In this document: positions 32,495 through 41,700 of the stretch, one piece after another
Position numbering within the stretch: position 1 is the first letter of the stretch
Layout of the letters: every line of letters begins with the position of its first letter
DNA from: Erythrobacter sp047872805
GTDB taxonomy: Bacteria > Pseudomonadota > Alphaproteobacteria > Sphingomonadales > Sphingomonadaceae
Direction: 5' to 3'
NCBI RefSeq assembly: GCF_047872805.1
Contig: NZ_JBLQUK010000003.1
Coordinates: 62,001 to 126,000 of the forward strand
DNA: 64,000 nt
Notes under the pieces: model-generated
Told to the model about the DNA's origin: nothing
Database searches by the model: none
Seen by the model: only the letters and a program-made list of their open reading frames with translations
Program-made: the position numbers and the translations under genes

Positions 32495-33658
32495 ATGGTT
32501 CGAACAATCTCACTTTTGGGAGCGACAGGCTCGGTTGGCGCATCGACGCTCGATCTTGTCCGCCGCAACCGCGATGCTTGGCACGTTGAAGCGCTTTCAG
32601 CCAATTGCAGCGCAACCGAACTGGCGGCTCTGGCGCGCGAATTCGGTGCCAGAATTGCGGTGGTGGGGGATGAAAGTTGCCTCGGCGAATTGCGAGCAGC
32701 GCTGGACGGCAGCGGGATCGAACCGGCTGGCGGTGCAGCGGCTCTGTGTGAGGCAGCGGCGCGTCCGGTCGACATTACGGTTGCTGCCATTGTCGGTTGC
32801 GCGGGGCTCGCCCCGACTATGGCTGCGGTCGAGCGTGGCGGCACAATCGCACTCGCCAACAAGGAAGCGCTGGTTTCGGCGGGCGAGGTGATGATCTCTG
32901 CTGTGGCGCGGCACGGCGCGACCCTGCTTCCTACCGACAGCGAACACAATGCGATTTTCCAATGTCTTGCTGGCAGCAATATTGAAGATGTTGCACGGAT
33001 CACGCTCACTGCGAGCGGCGGGCCGCTACGCACTTGGTCAATCGCGGAAATCGCAGCTGCGACCCCCGAGCAGGCGGTGGCGCATCCCAACTGGTCGATG
33101 GGTGCAAAGATCAGCGTCGATTCCGCAACGATGATGAACAAGGGACTTGAATTTATCGAAGCCCATCATCTGTTCCCCGTGGGGCTGGACCGGCTGCGCA
33201 TTGTGGTTCATCCGCAAAGCGTGATCCATTCAATGGTTGAATATCGAGACCGTTCGACGCTCGCGCAGCTTGGTCCGCCCGACATGCGCGTGCCGATTGC
33301 ATCATGCCTCGCCTGGCCTGGGCGGATGGATACGCCGCTTGCGCCGCTTGATCTGGCGGATGTAGGGGAGCTGACTTTCTTTGAGCCGGATGAGACCCGC
33401 TTTCCCGCCACTCGCATTGCGCGCGAAGCGATTGAAGCTGGGGGTGCCGCCCCCGCGACGCTCAATGCCGCGAATGAAATTGCGGTCGAAGCTTTCCTTG
33501 CTGGTCAGATTGGGTTCACCCAGATCACGGCAGTGGTCGAAGAGACACTGGGGCGCTATAGCGCTTCAGCACCGGGTACTTTGCAAGAAGTGCTCGCGGT
33601 AGATTGCGAAGCGCGCCAGTGCGCCCGTGAGGCTTTGGAGAGCTGCGCCCTTGTTTGA
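32495..33658 (+). CDS. dxr: 1-deoxy-D-xylulose 5-phosphate reductoisomerase
   Basis: A 387-residue second enzyme of the MEP isoprenoid pathway. The NADPH motif GATGSVGASTLD is at the N-terminus. ALANKEALVSAG, LPTDSEHNAIFQ with catalytic acid residues, and TASGGPL follow; the metal-binding and substrate region includes HPNWSMGAKISVDSATMMNKGLEFIEAH. ATG 32495 starts one base after cdsA ends. It feeds uppS and the polyprenyl synthase through isopentenyl diphosphate. Confidence 0.96.
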   Translation: MVRTISLLGATGSVGASTLDLVRRNRDAWHVEALSANCSATELAALAREFGARIAVVGDESCLGELRAALDGSGIEPAGGAAALCEAAARPVDITVAAIVGCAGLAPTMAAVERGGTIALANKEALVSAGEVMISAVARHGATLLPTDSEHNAIFQCLAGSNIEDVARITLTASGGPLRTWSIAEIAAATPEQAVAHPNWSMGAKISVDSATMMNKGLEFIEAHHLFPVGLDRLRIVVHPQSVIHSMVEYRDRSTLAQLGPPDMRVPIASCLAWPGRMDTPLAPLDLADVGELTFFEPDETRFPATRIAREAIEAGGAAPATLNAANEIAVEAFLAGQIGFTQITAVVEETLGRYSASAPGTLQEVLAVDCEARQCAREALESCALV

Positions 33659-34790
33659 TGCCCCCCCGTTCTGGATGTATTTTGTCGGCTTTCTGCTGGT
33701 GCTCGGCCCATTGGTCACCGTGCATGAACTTGGCCATTATCTCATTGGCCGTTGGCTGGGGGTGAAGGCAGAGGCGTTCTCGGTCGGGTTTGGCAAGGAA
33801 ATTGCCGGATGGACTGATCGGCACGGCACACGCTGGCGGCTTTCGCTGCTGCCGCTGGGTGGTTATGTCCAATTCAAAGGGGACATGAACCCGGCGAGCA
33901 TCCCCAATGCCAGCGCCGCCGCCCATGGGCCCACAAATGACGGCAGCTTTCAAAGCGCTTCGCTGTGGCGACGCGCGCTGATCGTGGCTGCGGGGCCGGT
34001 CACAAACTTGCTGGTGGCCATTGCGATCTTTGCCGCGTTTTTTGCGATTTATGGCAATCCGACGATAGTCGGCGCAGAGGATTCGCGCACAATTGGCGAA
34101 TTTGCCGAAGATTCGGTCGCGCGCGAGGCGGGAATGCAGTTGGGCGACACGATTGTCGCGGTGGATGGTCGCCCGGTTGAGGATTTCGACGCGATCCGTA
34201 ACGAAGTCATGCTGCACCCGGATACGCAGATGGAGTTTACCATTGCTCGGGGCGATGCCGAGTTGGCGATCCCGCTGACCACGGCGCGCATTGAGGAAAC
34301 CGATGGCTTCGGCAATGTCAGCGTCCTTGGCCGTATTGGAGTAGGCCCGGCGGGCGGCGAATATGTGTTTGAAGATGTGGGGGTGTTGCAATCGGTCCCG
34401 CTGGCGGTTGAACGGTGCTGGGATATCACTGGCATGATGATCACCGGCATCGGACAGATCATAACGGGCGACCGCTCGATCAAGGAATTGGGCGGCCCCA
34501 TAAAGATCGCCAAATATTCCGGCGAACAGATGAGTCTGGGGCTGGTGTCCTTCGTGAGTTTTGCCGCACTTATCTCGCTTAATTTGGCGTTCATCAATTT
34601 CTTGCCAATCCCCGCACTCGATGGCGGGCACCTTGCGTTCTACGCTGCCGAAGCGATCCGCCGCAAACCTGCCGGGCCGCAGGCGACGGAATGGGCGTAT
34701 CGGGCCGGGATTGCTCTGGTGCTGGTTTTCATGGCGATAGTCATGACGAATGATGTGAATGATGTGATACTGAAGCCCTTGCTTGGTTAA
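33651..34790 (+). CDS. rseP: RIP zinc metalloprotease RseP
   Basis: A site-2-protease family membrane protease of about 379 residues. The zinc motif VHELGH lies in the first transmembrane helix, a single PDZ domain covers about 145-230, and the conserved NFLPIPALDGG segment lies in a later helix. It cuts membrane-bound anti-sigma factors and remnant signal peptides. The start is uncertain: TTG 33651 has a GGAG site ten bases upstream; GTG 33627 lies further inside dxr. Both overlap dxr. It sits upstream of bamA, the usual order. Confidence 0.93.
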   Translation: MFDAPPFWMYFVGFLLVLGPLVTVHELGHYLIGRWLGVKAEAFSVGFGKEIAGWTDRHGTRWRLSLLPLGGYVQFKGDMNPASIPNASAAAHGPTNDGSFQSASLWRRALIVAAGPVTNLLVAIAIFAAFFAIYGNPTIVGAEDSRTIGEFAEDSVAREAGMQLGDTIVAVDGRPVEDFDAIRNEVMLHPDTQMEFTIARGDAELAIPLTTARIEETDGFGNVSVLGRIGVGPAGGEYVFEDVGVLQSVPLAVERCWDITGMMITGIGQIITGDRSIKELGGPIKIAKYSGEQMSLGLVSFVSFAALISLNLAFINFLPIPALDGGHLAFYAAEAIRRKPAGPQATEWAYRAGIALVLVFMAIVMTNDVNDVILKPLLG

Positions 34791-34988
34791 AGCTACGCCG
34801 AGGTGTCAGAGGTGGTAGACCTTGGATGGCCTGCGTGTCTGGCATGCCATATTTACTGGGGAAAAGGATCGAGCAGGCTGGCGCAGCCAGCGTCCGTCCG
34901 GTCCAATGTTTGTTCACTCCGCTTGATTGCGCAGTGCGCTTCGGGCAGGGGGCGGAAAGATGCCAGCGATGGCGTGAGTCTGGAATTG

Positions 34989-35008
34989 GCAAGGCATATA
35001 CGCCTTGC
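34989..35008 (+). promoter_or_regulatory. Perfect small hairpin in bamA leader
   Basis: GCAAGGC (34989-34995) and GCCTTGC (35002-35008) form a perfect seven-base stem with a six-base loop, 57 bases before the bamA start. There is no T-run. It lies in a 274-base gap after rseP that holds no gene and may carry a bamA leader structure or promoter. Confidence 0.4.
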
Positions 35009-35064
35009 GCTATGCGCCGAGGGGCAGGCGCACTGAATACGGGTTGGACGGGAAAATTAAATCC

Positions 35065-37788
35065 ATGAATCGATGCAGCGATACAGGCGTCCAGTCTGTC
35101 AGTTCTAAAAGTTCAACCGCTCGGCTGGCCTTCGCGCTGACCGGAGCAAGCATGCTCGCCGGTGTTCCTTATGCCGCGTTTGCGCAAGACGAAGCGGACG
35201 CGCAGGCTACTGGTGCGTCAACGACCACTCAACCTGCGCCTGTGCCGGCGCCTTCGACAAACATCATCCGCACGATCAGCGTTGCTGGTGCTGAACGGTT
35301 GGAGCCGACCACGATCCTGTCGTATATCCGCCTGCGTGTTGGTCAGGAATATACTTCTGCCGGTGCCGATGAGGCGCTGAAAGACCTTGGTGCGACCGAA
35401 CTGTTTTCAAATTTCTCAATCCGCAATGATGCCGGTAATGTCGTCATCACGGTCACCGAAAATCCGGTGATCAATCGCATCGTGCTCGAAGGCAACGAAC
35501 GCCTTGATGCCGATAAGATTCTGCCAGAAATTCGCCTTGCCCCGCGTCAGATTTTCACGCGCTCCAAAGTGCGTGCCGACGTGGCTCGCATCATCGAATT
35601 GTATAAGCGGCAAGGCCGGTTTGCAGCCACGGTCGAACCAAAGATGGTGCAACTGCCGCAGAACCGCGTCGATATCGTGTTTGAAATCGTCGAAGGGCCG
35701 CGGTCCAAGGTTCGCCAGATTAACATTATTGGCAATGAAGAATTCTCCGACGGCGATCTGCGCAGCGAGATGGTGACGAAGCAGTCGCGTTTCTTCCGCT
35801 TCTTCAGCTCCAACACCAGCTACGATCCCGATCGCCTCGCCTTCGATCAGCAAAAGCTGCGGCAATTTTATCTGACCGAAGGTTTCGCAGATTTCCGCGT
35901 GGTCTCTGCCGTGGCTGAGCTTACACCCGATCAGCGCGATTTTATCATCACCTATGTGGTCGAGGAAGGTGAGCGTTACAGCTTTGGCGATGTCGAGGTT
36001 GAAAGCCAACTTCGAGATTTCGACAGCGACGCTCTGCAGGCCGGGCTCGTCATGCAACCGGGCCAAGTTTACAACGCCAAAACGGTTGAAGATACCGTTG
36101 AGCAGTTGACCGAATTGGCCGGCCGTTTTGGCTATGCCTTTGCCGATGTGCAGCCGCGCTTCAATCGCAACCCCGATGACCTGACGATGGACATCACCTT
36201 TATCTTGCGTCAGGCGCCGCGCGTTTATGTCGAACGGGTTGATGTCAACGGCAACACCTTGACTCAGGACAAGGTGATCCGCCGCGAATTTCGCCTGTCT
36301 GAAGGCGACGCATTCAATTCGCTGGGGGTTCAACGCACCACCGCGCGCATCAATTCGCTGGGCTATTTCCAGGAGAATTTCGAAGTCACTCAGGTCGAAG
36401 GCAGTGCGCCCGACCGCATCGTGCTCGAAGCCAATGTAGAAGAACAGCCGACCGGAGAATTGCAATTTTCGGCGGGCTTTTCCTCCATCGAACAGTTCAT
36501 TCTGGCTGGCAGTATCCGTCAGCGCAATTTCCGTGGACGCGGGCAGACCATTGGGCTCAGCTTGAATTATTCGCAGTTTCAGCAATCGGCGCAGGTCAGC
36601 TTTACCGAACCCTATTTGTTCGATCGCAACATTTCGGCAGGAGCTGACATCTATCGCCGCGATTTCAACAGCTTCAATTTCACCAACAACGATCGCAACA
36701 CCACATTCGAACAATCGACCACGGGCGGTTCGGTGCGGGTTGGTGTGCCGCTGACCGAATTCATGTCCGTCGTCGGCAGCTACACGCTCAACTACGATGA
36801 AGTGAGTCTCGATCGGAACCTGTTCTTCTCCGATCTCAACGGGGACGGGACGACTGAGTGCGATCCGCTGCTTGCCGGCCGATTCCTGTGCGACGCTTTG
36901 GGCAACCGGTTGAGCTCGATTGTTGGGCTCAGCCTTAATTACAACTCGCTCAATTCACGGCTGCGCCCGACGCGCGGTCGCACGATCTCGCTGAGCAGCG
37001 AGTTTGCCGGTCTTGGCGGAGACGTGCGCTATGTTCGGTTCCGTGGGCGTGCGCAGCAATTTTGGAATGTCGCCAACACTGGGTTCATTTTCTCGCTCTC
37101 GCTTGAAGGGGGGACAATCTTCCCGTTGCAGGATCGCGGCGGCGTAGGGGTCGATGATGTTCTGCTGACCGATCGTTTCTTCCTCGGCGAACCGCAGTTT
37201 CGCGGCTTTGACATTCGCGGAGTTGGACCGCGCATCCTGACGCAGCGTTATATTCTTGATGCGACCAACAACAATGTGCTCGATGACGCGGGCAATCCGA
37301 CACTGATTACCGATCGCAGGTCGATCCGCGACGATTCCATCGGTGGGCGCAATTATTATTTGGGCCGTGCAGAAATTGAAATTCCGCTTGGCACGGGCGC
37401 ACGCGAACTTGGCCTGCGCCCGTCGATCTTCCTTGATGTCGGCTCGCTTTGGGGAGTTGATACGCCGGTGCTGCAGGACAATCCTTTGGGCATTCCGACC
37501 ATCGACGCCAATGGTAATCCGCTCTTTCTTAGTGTAGATAATGGCGAGGTAACGACCAGCCCCTTGGCTGCCGATGGCGTTACCCCCAACACCCGCCTGA
37601 TTCGTTCAGGCAGTGCAATCCGCGAAGTGTTCCTTGGCGATACGCCAAGCCCCCGCGTAACCGCCGGCATCGGCGTAAACTGGAACTCGCCCTTTGGCCC
37701 GTTCCGTATCGATTTCGCCCAGACGATCCGCAAGACCGAAGGCGATGACGATAAAACATTCACGTTCAACGTAGGAACTCAATTCTGA
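35065..37788 (+). CDS. bamA: Outer membrane protein assembly factor BamA
   Basis: A 907-residue Omp85 protein that inserts beta-barrels into the outer membrane. After the signal peptide (cleaved near FAQDE), POTRA domains run from about residue 65 (IIRTISVAGAERLEPTTIL) to about 430. The barrel follows, with the lid-loop VRGF-like motif seen as RGFDIRGVGPR. The C-terminus GTQF ends in Phe, as outer membrane proteins do. ATG 35065 is used. The stop overlaps the start of the ompH gene by one base, and fabZ follows; lpxD is absent. Confidence 0.96.
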   Translation: MNRCSDTGVQSVSSKSSTARLAFALTGASMLAGVPYAAFAQDEADAQATGASTTTQPAPVPAPSTNIIRTISVAGAERLEPTTILSYIRLRVGQEYTSAGADEALKDLGATELFSNFSIRNDAGNVVITVTENPVINRIVLEGNERLDADKILPEIRLAPRQIFTRSKVRADVARIIELYKRQGRFAATVEPKMVQLPQNRVDIVFEIVEGPRSKVRQINIIGNEEFSDGDLRSEMVTKQSRFFRFFSSNTSYDPDRLAFDQQKLRQFYLTEGFADFRVVSAVAELTPDQRDFIITYVVEEGERYSFGDVEVESQLRDFDSDALQAGLVMQPGQVYNAKTVEDTVEQLTELAGRFGYAFADVQPRFNRNPDDLTMDITFILRQAPRVYVERVDVNGNTLTQDKVIRREFRLSEGDAFNSLGVQRTTARINSLGYFQENFEVTQVEGSAPDRIVLEANVEEQPTGELQFSAGFSSIEQFILAGSIRQRNFRGRGQTIGLSLNYSQFQQSAQVSFTEPYLFDRNISAGADIYRRDFNSFNFTNNDRNTTFEQSTTGGSVRVGVPLTEFMSVVGSYTLNYDEVSLDRNLFFSDLNGDGTTECDPLLAGRFLCDALGNRLSSIVGLSLNYNSLNSRLRPTRGRTISLSSEFAGLGGDVRYVRFRGRAQQFWNVANTGFIFSLSLEGGTIFPLQDRGGVGVDDVLLTDRFFLGEPQFRGFDIRGVGPRILTQRYILDATNNNVLDDAGNPTLITDRRSIRDDSIGGRNYYLGRAEIEIPLGTGARELGLRPSIFLDVGSLWGVDTPVLQDNPLGIPTIDANGNPLFLSVDNGEVTTSPLAADGVTPNTRLIRSGSAIREVFLGDTPSPRVTAGIGVNWNSPFGPFRIDFAQTIRKTEGDDDKTFTFNVGTQF

Positions 37789-38471
37789 TGAAACTCTTTT
37801 CGAAAATGCTCGCGTCGAGCGCGGCCGCCGTTTGCGTTCTGGCCGCAGTCGCCCCTGCCAACGCTCAGGTTGATGGCCGTGTTGCCACCGCTGATATCAG
37901 CCGTGCGATTATCGGCACCACCGCGCTTCAGACCGCTTACAATCAGATCGGCACGACCTATTCGGCACAGATCGAACAGCGCCAGACGAAGCAGCAAGAG
38001 CTTACTGCATTGCTTCAACCGTTCGATTCCAATGGCAATGGCCAGTTGGACGATAGCGAAGTCCCCGCCGTGCAATCGGCTTCCAATTTTGCCCAGATTC
38101 AGACCCTTGAGCAAGAAGTCGCAGGTCTCACCAATCAGGTTAATGCGGCCCGTGTTTACGCGGTCGAACAGATCCTTGCGCAATATCCCGCCGCCATTAC
38201 AGAAGTGACAACGCAGCAGCAGATCGTCATGGTGCTACAGCCCGAAACGTTGCAATATGCAGCCGAAGGCGCGGATATCACCCAGCTGATTACCAACTCG
38301 CTTAACGCCAAGGTGCCATCAGTGGCGATTGTCCCGCCCGCCGATTGGCGCCCGTCGCGCAATGGCGCGCAGATCTTTCAAGAGATTCAGCAAACCTTGC
38401 TTCAGGCGCAATTGATCCAGCAGCAACAGCAGCAAGCAGCTCAGCCGACGCCTGCGCCGACTGGTCGCTAA
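37788..38471 (+). CDS. OmpH/Skp-family periplasmic chaperone with EF-hand-like loop
   Basis: A 227-residue periplasmic protein with a signal peptide (residues 1-26, ANAQ cleavage) and a Skp/OmpH-like helical body. Skp chaperones carry unfolded outer membrane proteins to BamA. Residues 80-91 (DSNGNGQLDDSE) match the 12-residue EF-hand calcium loop: Asp at 1, Asn at 3 and 5, Gly at 6, Leu at 8, Glu at 12. The C-terminus is rich in Gln, Ala and Pro. It starts one base within the bamA stop. The EF-hand is not a standard part of E. coli Skp. Confidence 0.85.
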   Translation: MKLFSKMLASSAAAVCVLAAVAPANAQVDGRVATADISRAIIGTTALQTAYNQIGTTYSAQIEQRQTKQQELTALLQPFDSNGNGQLDDSEVPAVQSASNFAQIQTLEQEVAGLTNQVNAARVYAVEQILAQYPAAITEVTTQQQIVMVLQPETLQYAAEGADITQLITNSLNAKVPSVAIVPPADWRPSRNGAQIFQEIQQTLLQAQLIQQQQQQAAQPTPAPTGR

Positions 38472-38498
38472 GCGGAACGGATTGAGCAGGGGCGGGAA

Positions 38499-38990
38499 AT
38501 GAGCGAAGCTGAAACTTCTGCGACATCCGCAGCGCAAGTGATTGTCGATTATGACATTCACAAAGTGCTGCGGGCCCTGCCGCACCGTTATCCTTTGTTG
38601 CTCGTTGACCGGGTAAAGTCGATCCACCTCGGAGAGCGCATTCACGCTTTGAAGGCTGTGAGCATGAATGAGGAGTTCTTCCAGGGGCATTTTCCTGGCG
38701 CTCCGATCATGCCCGGCGTCCTCCAGATTGAGGCTTTGGCGCAGGCAGCGGCGATCTTGGGTATCGAGACGCTCGAACTTTCCGGGACTGGCAAGCTGGT
38801 GATTTTCATGGGGATTGAAAACGCCAAATTCCGCATCCCGGTAACGCCCGGCTGTCTGCTCGATCTGGAAGTGGAATTCCTGCAGAAACGCAGCCGGGTC
38901 TACAAATTCAAAGGCCGTGCCAGCGTAGAAGGCAAGACCTCGTGCGAGACCGAATTTACCGCGATGATCGCCGATCCGCCTTCGGCTTAG
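38499..38990 (+). CDS. fabZ: 3-hydroxyacyl-ACP dehydratase FabZ
   Basis: A 163-residue hot-dog fold dehydratase for fatty acid elongation. LPHRYPLLLVDRV holds the catalytic His, and the FQGHFPGAPIMPGVLQIEALAQ helix holds the catalytic Glu. The N-terminal 15 residues are a short extra leader. In LPS-making proteobacteria it sits between lpxD and lpxA; here it follows ompH directly and is followed by rpmE, with no lpx genes. Confidence 0.95.
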   Translation: MSEAETSATSAAQVIVDYDIHKVLRALPHRYPLLLVDRVKSIHLGERIHALKAVSMNEEFFQGHFPGAPIMPGVLQIEALAQAAAILGIETLELSGTGKLVIFMGIENAKFRIPVTPGCLLDLEVEFLQKRSRVYKFKGRASVEGKTSCETEFTAMIADPPSA

Positions 38991-39117
38991 CTGCGGGAAG
39001 AGCACCGCAGACGAGCAATCAGGGTTGCATTTGCCGCGGCACACGTTATTGCGCGCGCTTTCCCGCAAAACAGCTCCCCCGGTCGGAACCGGGCGTCAGC
39101 TAGCAAGGACAAAGACA

Positions 39118-39342
39118 ATGAAAGCCGAAGGGCATCCCGAATATCACACCATCAATGTCAAGATGACCGATGGCACAGAGTTTCAAACCCGTTCAACCTG
39201 GGGCAAGGAAGGCGACACGCTGGCTCTTGAAATTGACCCAACCAGCCACCCGGCGTGGACTGGTGGGCGTCAGCAGATCCAGGAAGGTGGCCGCGTAGCT
39301 GCGTTCAACAAACGGTTTGGCGGGCTGACGCTGAAGAAGTAA
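39118..39342 (+). CDS. rpmE: 50S ribosomal protein bL31
   Basis: A 74-residue L31. HPEYHTINVKMTDGTEFQTRSTWGKEGDTLALEIDP and HPAWTGG are the alphaproteobacterial pattern. No Cys is present, so it is the zinc-free form. ATG 39118 follows AAGGACAAAGAC. A terminator lies 40 bases downstream. A longer reading from 39025 has no family match. Confidence 0.95.
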   Translation: MKAEGHPEYHTINVKMTDGTEFQTRSTWGKEGDTLALEIDPTSHPAWTGGRQQIQEGGRVAAFNKRFGGLTLKK

Positions 39343-39382
39343 CTAGCCCCAAAAGCTTTGCGACCGTTCGCGGCGCAAGAGG

Positions 39383-39409
39383 AAGGCGGTCCGACGGGGC
39401 CGCCTTTTT
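39383..39409 (+). terminator. Rho-independent terminator after rpmE
   Basis: AAGGCGG (39383-39389) pairs with CCGCCTT (39400-39406), and the run continues as T residues. Confidence 0.85.
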
Positions 39410-39469
39410 CAATTGGTTGGCCCGCCTGACAGAGGGCGTAGCGGGCCATGGCGGGGCATCACCAAACCG

Positions 39470-40126
39470 TCACCAGGGCCAGGGACGCTCCCGATACCAT
39501 TTCGTGATGACGTATTTCGCCCCTTTCCTGACCTTCATCCCGTGGTGCAGAGTGTTCGGGTTCACGCTGCCATCGGGGCGCGCATTGTTCCAGCATAACA
39601 GCTTGCCCGTTTCGGGCTGAAAGGTCTTGCCGATGACCTTGAACCGAGTTGCGCCCCCCGCTTCCACTTCGTTAAGATAGATCATGAATGTCCAGGTGCG
39701 CTGGCCGCTGATCGAGCAGAATTTCTCGTAATCGGGGCCGCCGGGAGTGAAGTAATCGGTGTGCGGCTTGAATTCCTGCCCGATGTCATACCGCTGCCCC
39801 TGACATGGCTCACCCAGCGCCGGATCAATAAGGTTGAGTGCATGAAACTGCGCCTCCAATGCTTGAACCGCAGGCTCGCTGGCATCCAGATCACAGGTTT
39901 CGCTGGTGCGAAAATAATCGTCACCATTGGCATCGGCTATGGTGGAAGGGCGCCGGTCCTTGTCGATCAACGCGATCAGCGCCGCAGCAAGTTCCGCGCT
40001 GACAAACTGCTTGAGCTGAAACAGCTCAATCTTGGGGTGCGGTAACCGCTGAATGCCTGCATGCCGCGCAAGCGCTTCGCCAACAGAATCGGGGCAATCG
40101 TCCATGCCGCTAAGCTTAAAAGCCAT
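39470..40126 (-). CDS. 2-oxoglutarate/Fe(II)-dependent oxygenase, prolyl 4-hydroxylase-like
   Basis: A 218-residue oxygenase resembling the catalytic domain of prolyl 4-hydroxylases. The iron ligands are His122 and Asp124 in PHTDYF and His194 in LHHGM, and Lys204 would bind 2-oxoglutarate. YDIGQEFKPH and WTFMIYLNEVEAGGATRF are typical of the family. The substrate is unknown; bacterial relatives act on proteins such as EF-Tu. The start at the ATG complementary to 40124-40126 has a GAGG site; a longer start at 40204 lacks one. It ends about 60 bases from the rpmE terminator and is divergent from tRNA-His. Confidence 0.85.
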   Translation of the reverse strand: MAFKLSGMDDCPDSVGEALARHAGIQRLPHPKIELFQLKQFVSAELAAALIALIDKDRRPSTIADANGDDYFRTSETCDLDASEPAVQALEAQFHALNLIDPALGEPCQGQRYDIGQEFKPHTDYFTPGGPDYEKFCSISGQRTWTFMIYLNEVEAGGATRFKVIGKTFQPETGKLLCWNNARPDGSVNPNTLHHGMKVRKGAKYVITKWYRERPWPW

Positions 40127-40345
40127 GGGGCCTCGCGCAAAGCTCGAAAGCGCTGTGAAATAATCTTGCGCAGCGGCGCGAAATTGGCAGTTTTCACTTC
40201 CCATAAAAGGGACTTTGTGCAACAGGCTCGCGCCCGTCCAGCGCAGCCTTGACCGGTGCGACAAGGTGCGTAAACCGCGCCTCTTGCGCGGACTTGGTAG
40301 CGGCGATGTTCGAAAGAAGATCGCTGCGCCGACAGCGGGTTTTGC

Positions 40346-40423
40346 GGCGACCGTAGTTCAATCGGTTAGAATGCCGGCTTGTGATGCCGGAGGTTGCGGG
40401 TTCAAGTCCCGTCGGTCGCCCCA
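40346..40423 (+). tRNA. tRNA-His (GTG anticodon)
   Basis: The acceptor stem is GCGACCG (40347-40353) with CGGTCGC (40413-40419). The extra 5' G at 40346 faces C at 40420, the hallmark G-1:C73 pair of tRNA-His. The anticodon loop CTTGTGATG contains GTG. The T arm is GGTTCAAGTCC. CCA is encoded at 40421-40423. Confidence 0.95.
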
Positions 40424-40474
40424 CTTTCCCGCTTCAGCCTCTTGCCGCGCGCCATGCGAATGTGAGGCACGCGA

Positions 40475-41542
40475 ATGACCGCTTTCTGGACCGAACCCGA
40501 CTTTGACGATCATGAGATGGTGCAGGTTGTGCACGATCGAAAATCGGGATTGGCTGCGATTATTGCGGTCCATTCCTCGCATCTCGGGCCCGGTGCAGGC
40601 GGAACGCGGTTCTGGCACTATCCCAATCCCAAGGACGGATTGCGCGATGCGCTGCGTCTATCGCGGGGTATGAGCTACAAGAACGCCATGGCAGGCTTGC
40701 CGATGGGCGGGGGCAAGGCGGTGATCCTTGCCAATGAAGCGAGAACCAAGTCGCCCGAACTGCTCGCGGCGTTTGGTGACGCAGTAGAGGCGCTGGGCGG
40801 ACGCTATGTTACGGCAGAAGACGTCGGCATCAGCGAAGCGGATATGGTGGCGGTTTCAAGGCGCACCGCGCATGTCTCTGGTCTGCCGGTTTCGGGCGCA
40901 AACCGGGCTGGCGGCGATCCTGGCCCGTTCACATCCTATGGCATCTATCTGGGGATTAAGGCTGCGGTTCGGCACAAGTTGGGCACAGACAAAATGGACG
41001 GTGTCCATGTCGCGGTGCAGGGCACCGGCAGCGTCGGCGGCGGAGTGGCCCGCTGGCTTGCGCAGGACGGCGCACGGTTGACCTTGGCTGATATCAACGC
41101 TGACGGCGTCAAGGCGCTGGCCCAAGAACTGGGGGCAGTTGTGGTCGCGCCCGAAGCCATTCTCTCCACACAATGCGACGTGTTCAGCCCCAATGCGCTG
41201 GGCGCAATTCTTGACGATGAGAGCATTGCGGCGTTGCAGACAAAGGTCGTCGCTGGCGGTGCGAACAATCAACTTGCGCGCGCGCATCACGGTCAGGCCT
41301 TGTTTGAACGAGGTATCCTCTACGCCCCCGATTATGTCATCAATGCAGGCGGGATCATTTCGGTCGCGACAGAATACCTCGCCCGGCGCGATGACACGCC
41401 CGGCAGCGTGGACGACGTCAACGCACTCATCGAGCAAATCCCTAACCGCCTTACAGAGGTGTGGCAGGCTAGCGAGACGAGCGGCGTGTCGCCCGACGTT
41501 GTTGCTGACCGCATGGCTCAAGAACTTATCGGACGCGGTTGA
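40475..41542 (+). CDS. Leucine dehydrogenase-type amino acid dehydrogenase
   Basis: A 355-residue Glu/Leu/Phe/Val dehydrogenase that oxidatively deaminates branched-chain amino acids. HLGPGAGGTRFW, and AGLPMGGGKAVI with catalytic Lys81, are in the substrate domain. GTGSVGGGVARWL is the NAD-binding motif. Its length and the LGPGAGGTR motif favour leucine dehydrogenase, though phenylalanine dehydrogenase cannot be excluded. It lies between tRNA-His and the ccm genes with a 158-base gap after it, so it is probably transcribed on its own. Confidence 0.88.
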   Translation: MTAFWTEPDFDDHEMVQVVHDRKSGLAAIIAVHSSHLGPGAGGTRFWHYPNPKDGLRDALRLSRGMSYKNAMAGLPMGGGKAVILANEARTKSPELLAAFGDAVEALGGRYVTAEDVGISEADMVAVSRRTAHVSGLPVSGANRAGGDPGPFTSYGIYLGIKAAVRHKLGTDKMDGVHVAVQGTGSVGGGVARWLAQDGARLTLADINADGVKALAQELGAVVVAPEAILSTQCDVFSPNALGAILDDESIAALQTKVVAGGANNQLARAHHGQALFERGILYAPDYVINAGGIISVATEYLARRDDTPGSVDDVNALIEQIPNRLTEVWQASETSGVSPDVVADRMAQELIGRG

Positions 41543-41700
41543 CGGGCGCAAACGACCGACCGGAACCAATCTGGCGCAACTGGATTTTACGTAAATAAGG
41601 GTCAAGACGAAGCTGTTGCTTCAAACCGACCCCGGACTTGCGACTTTTGCGCCCTTGCTACCCTAGCGCAGGACAGTAATAGGGGGCAGGGGATTCAAAC

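Noticed and set aside
35416..36714. Open frame of 432 codons on the minus strand opposite bamA
   Set aside because: Antisense shadow of BamA; no recognisable protein motif.
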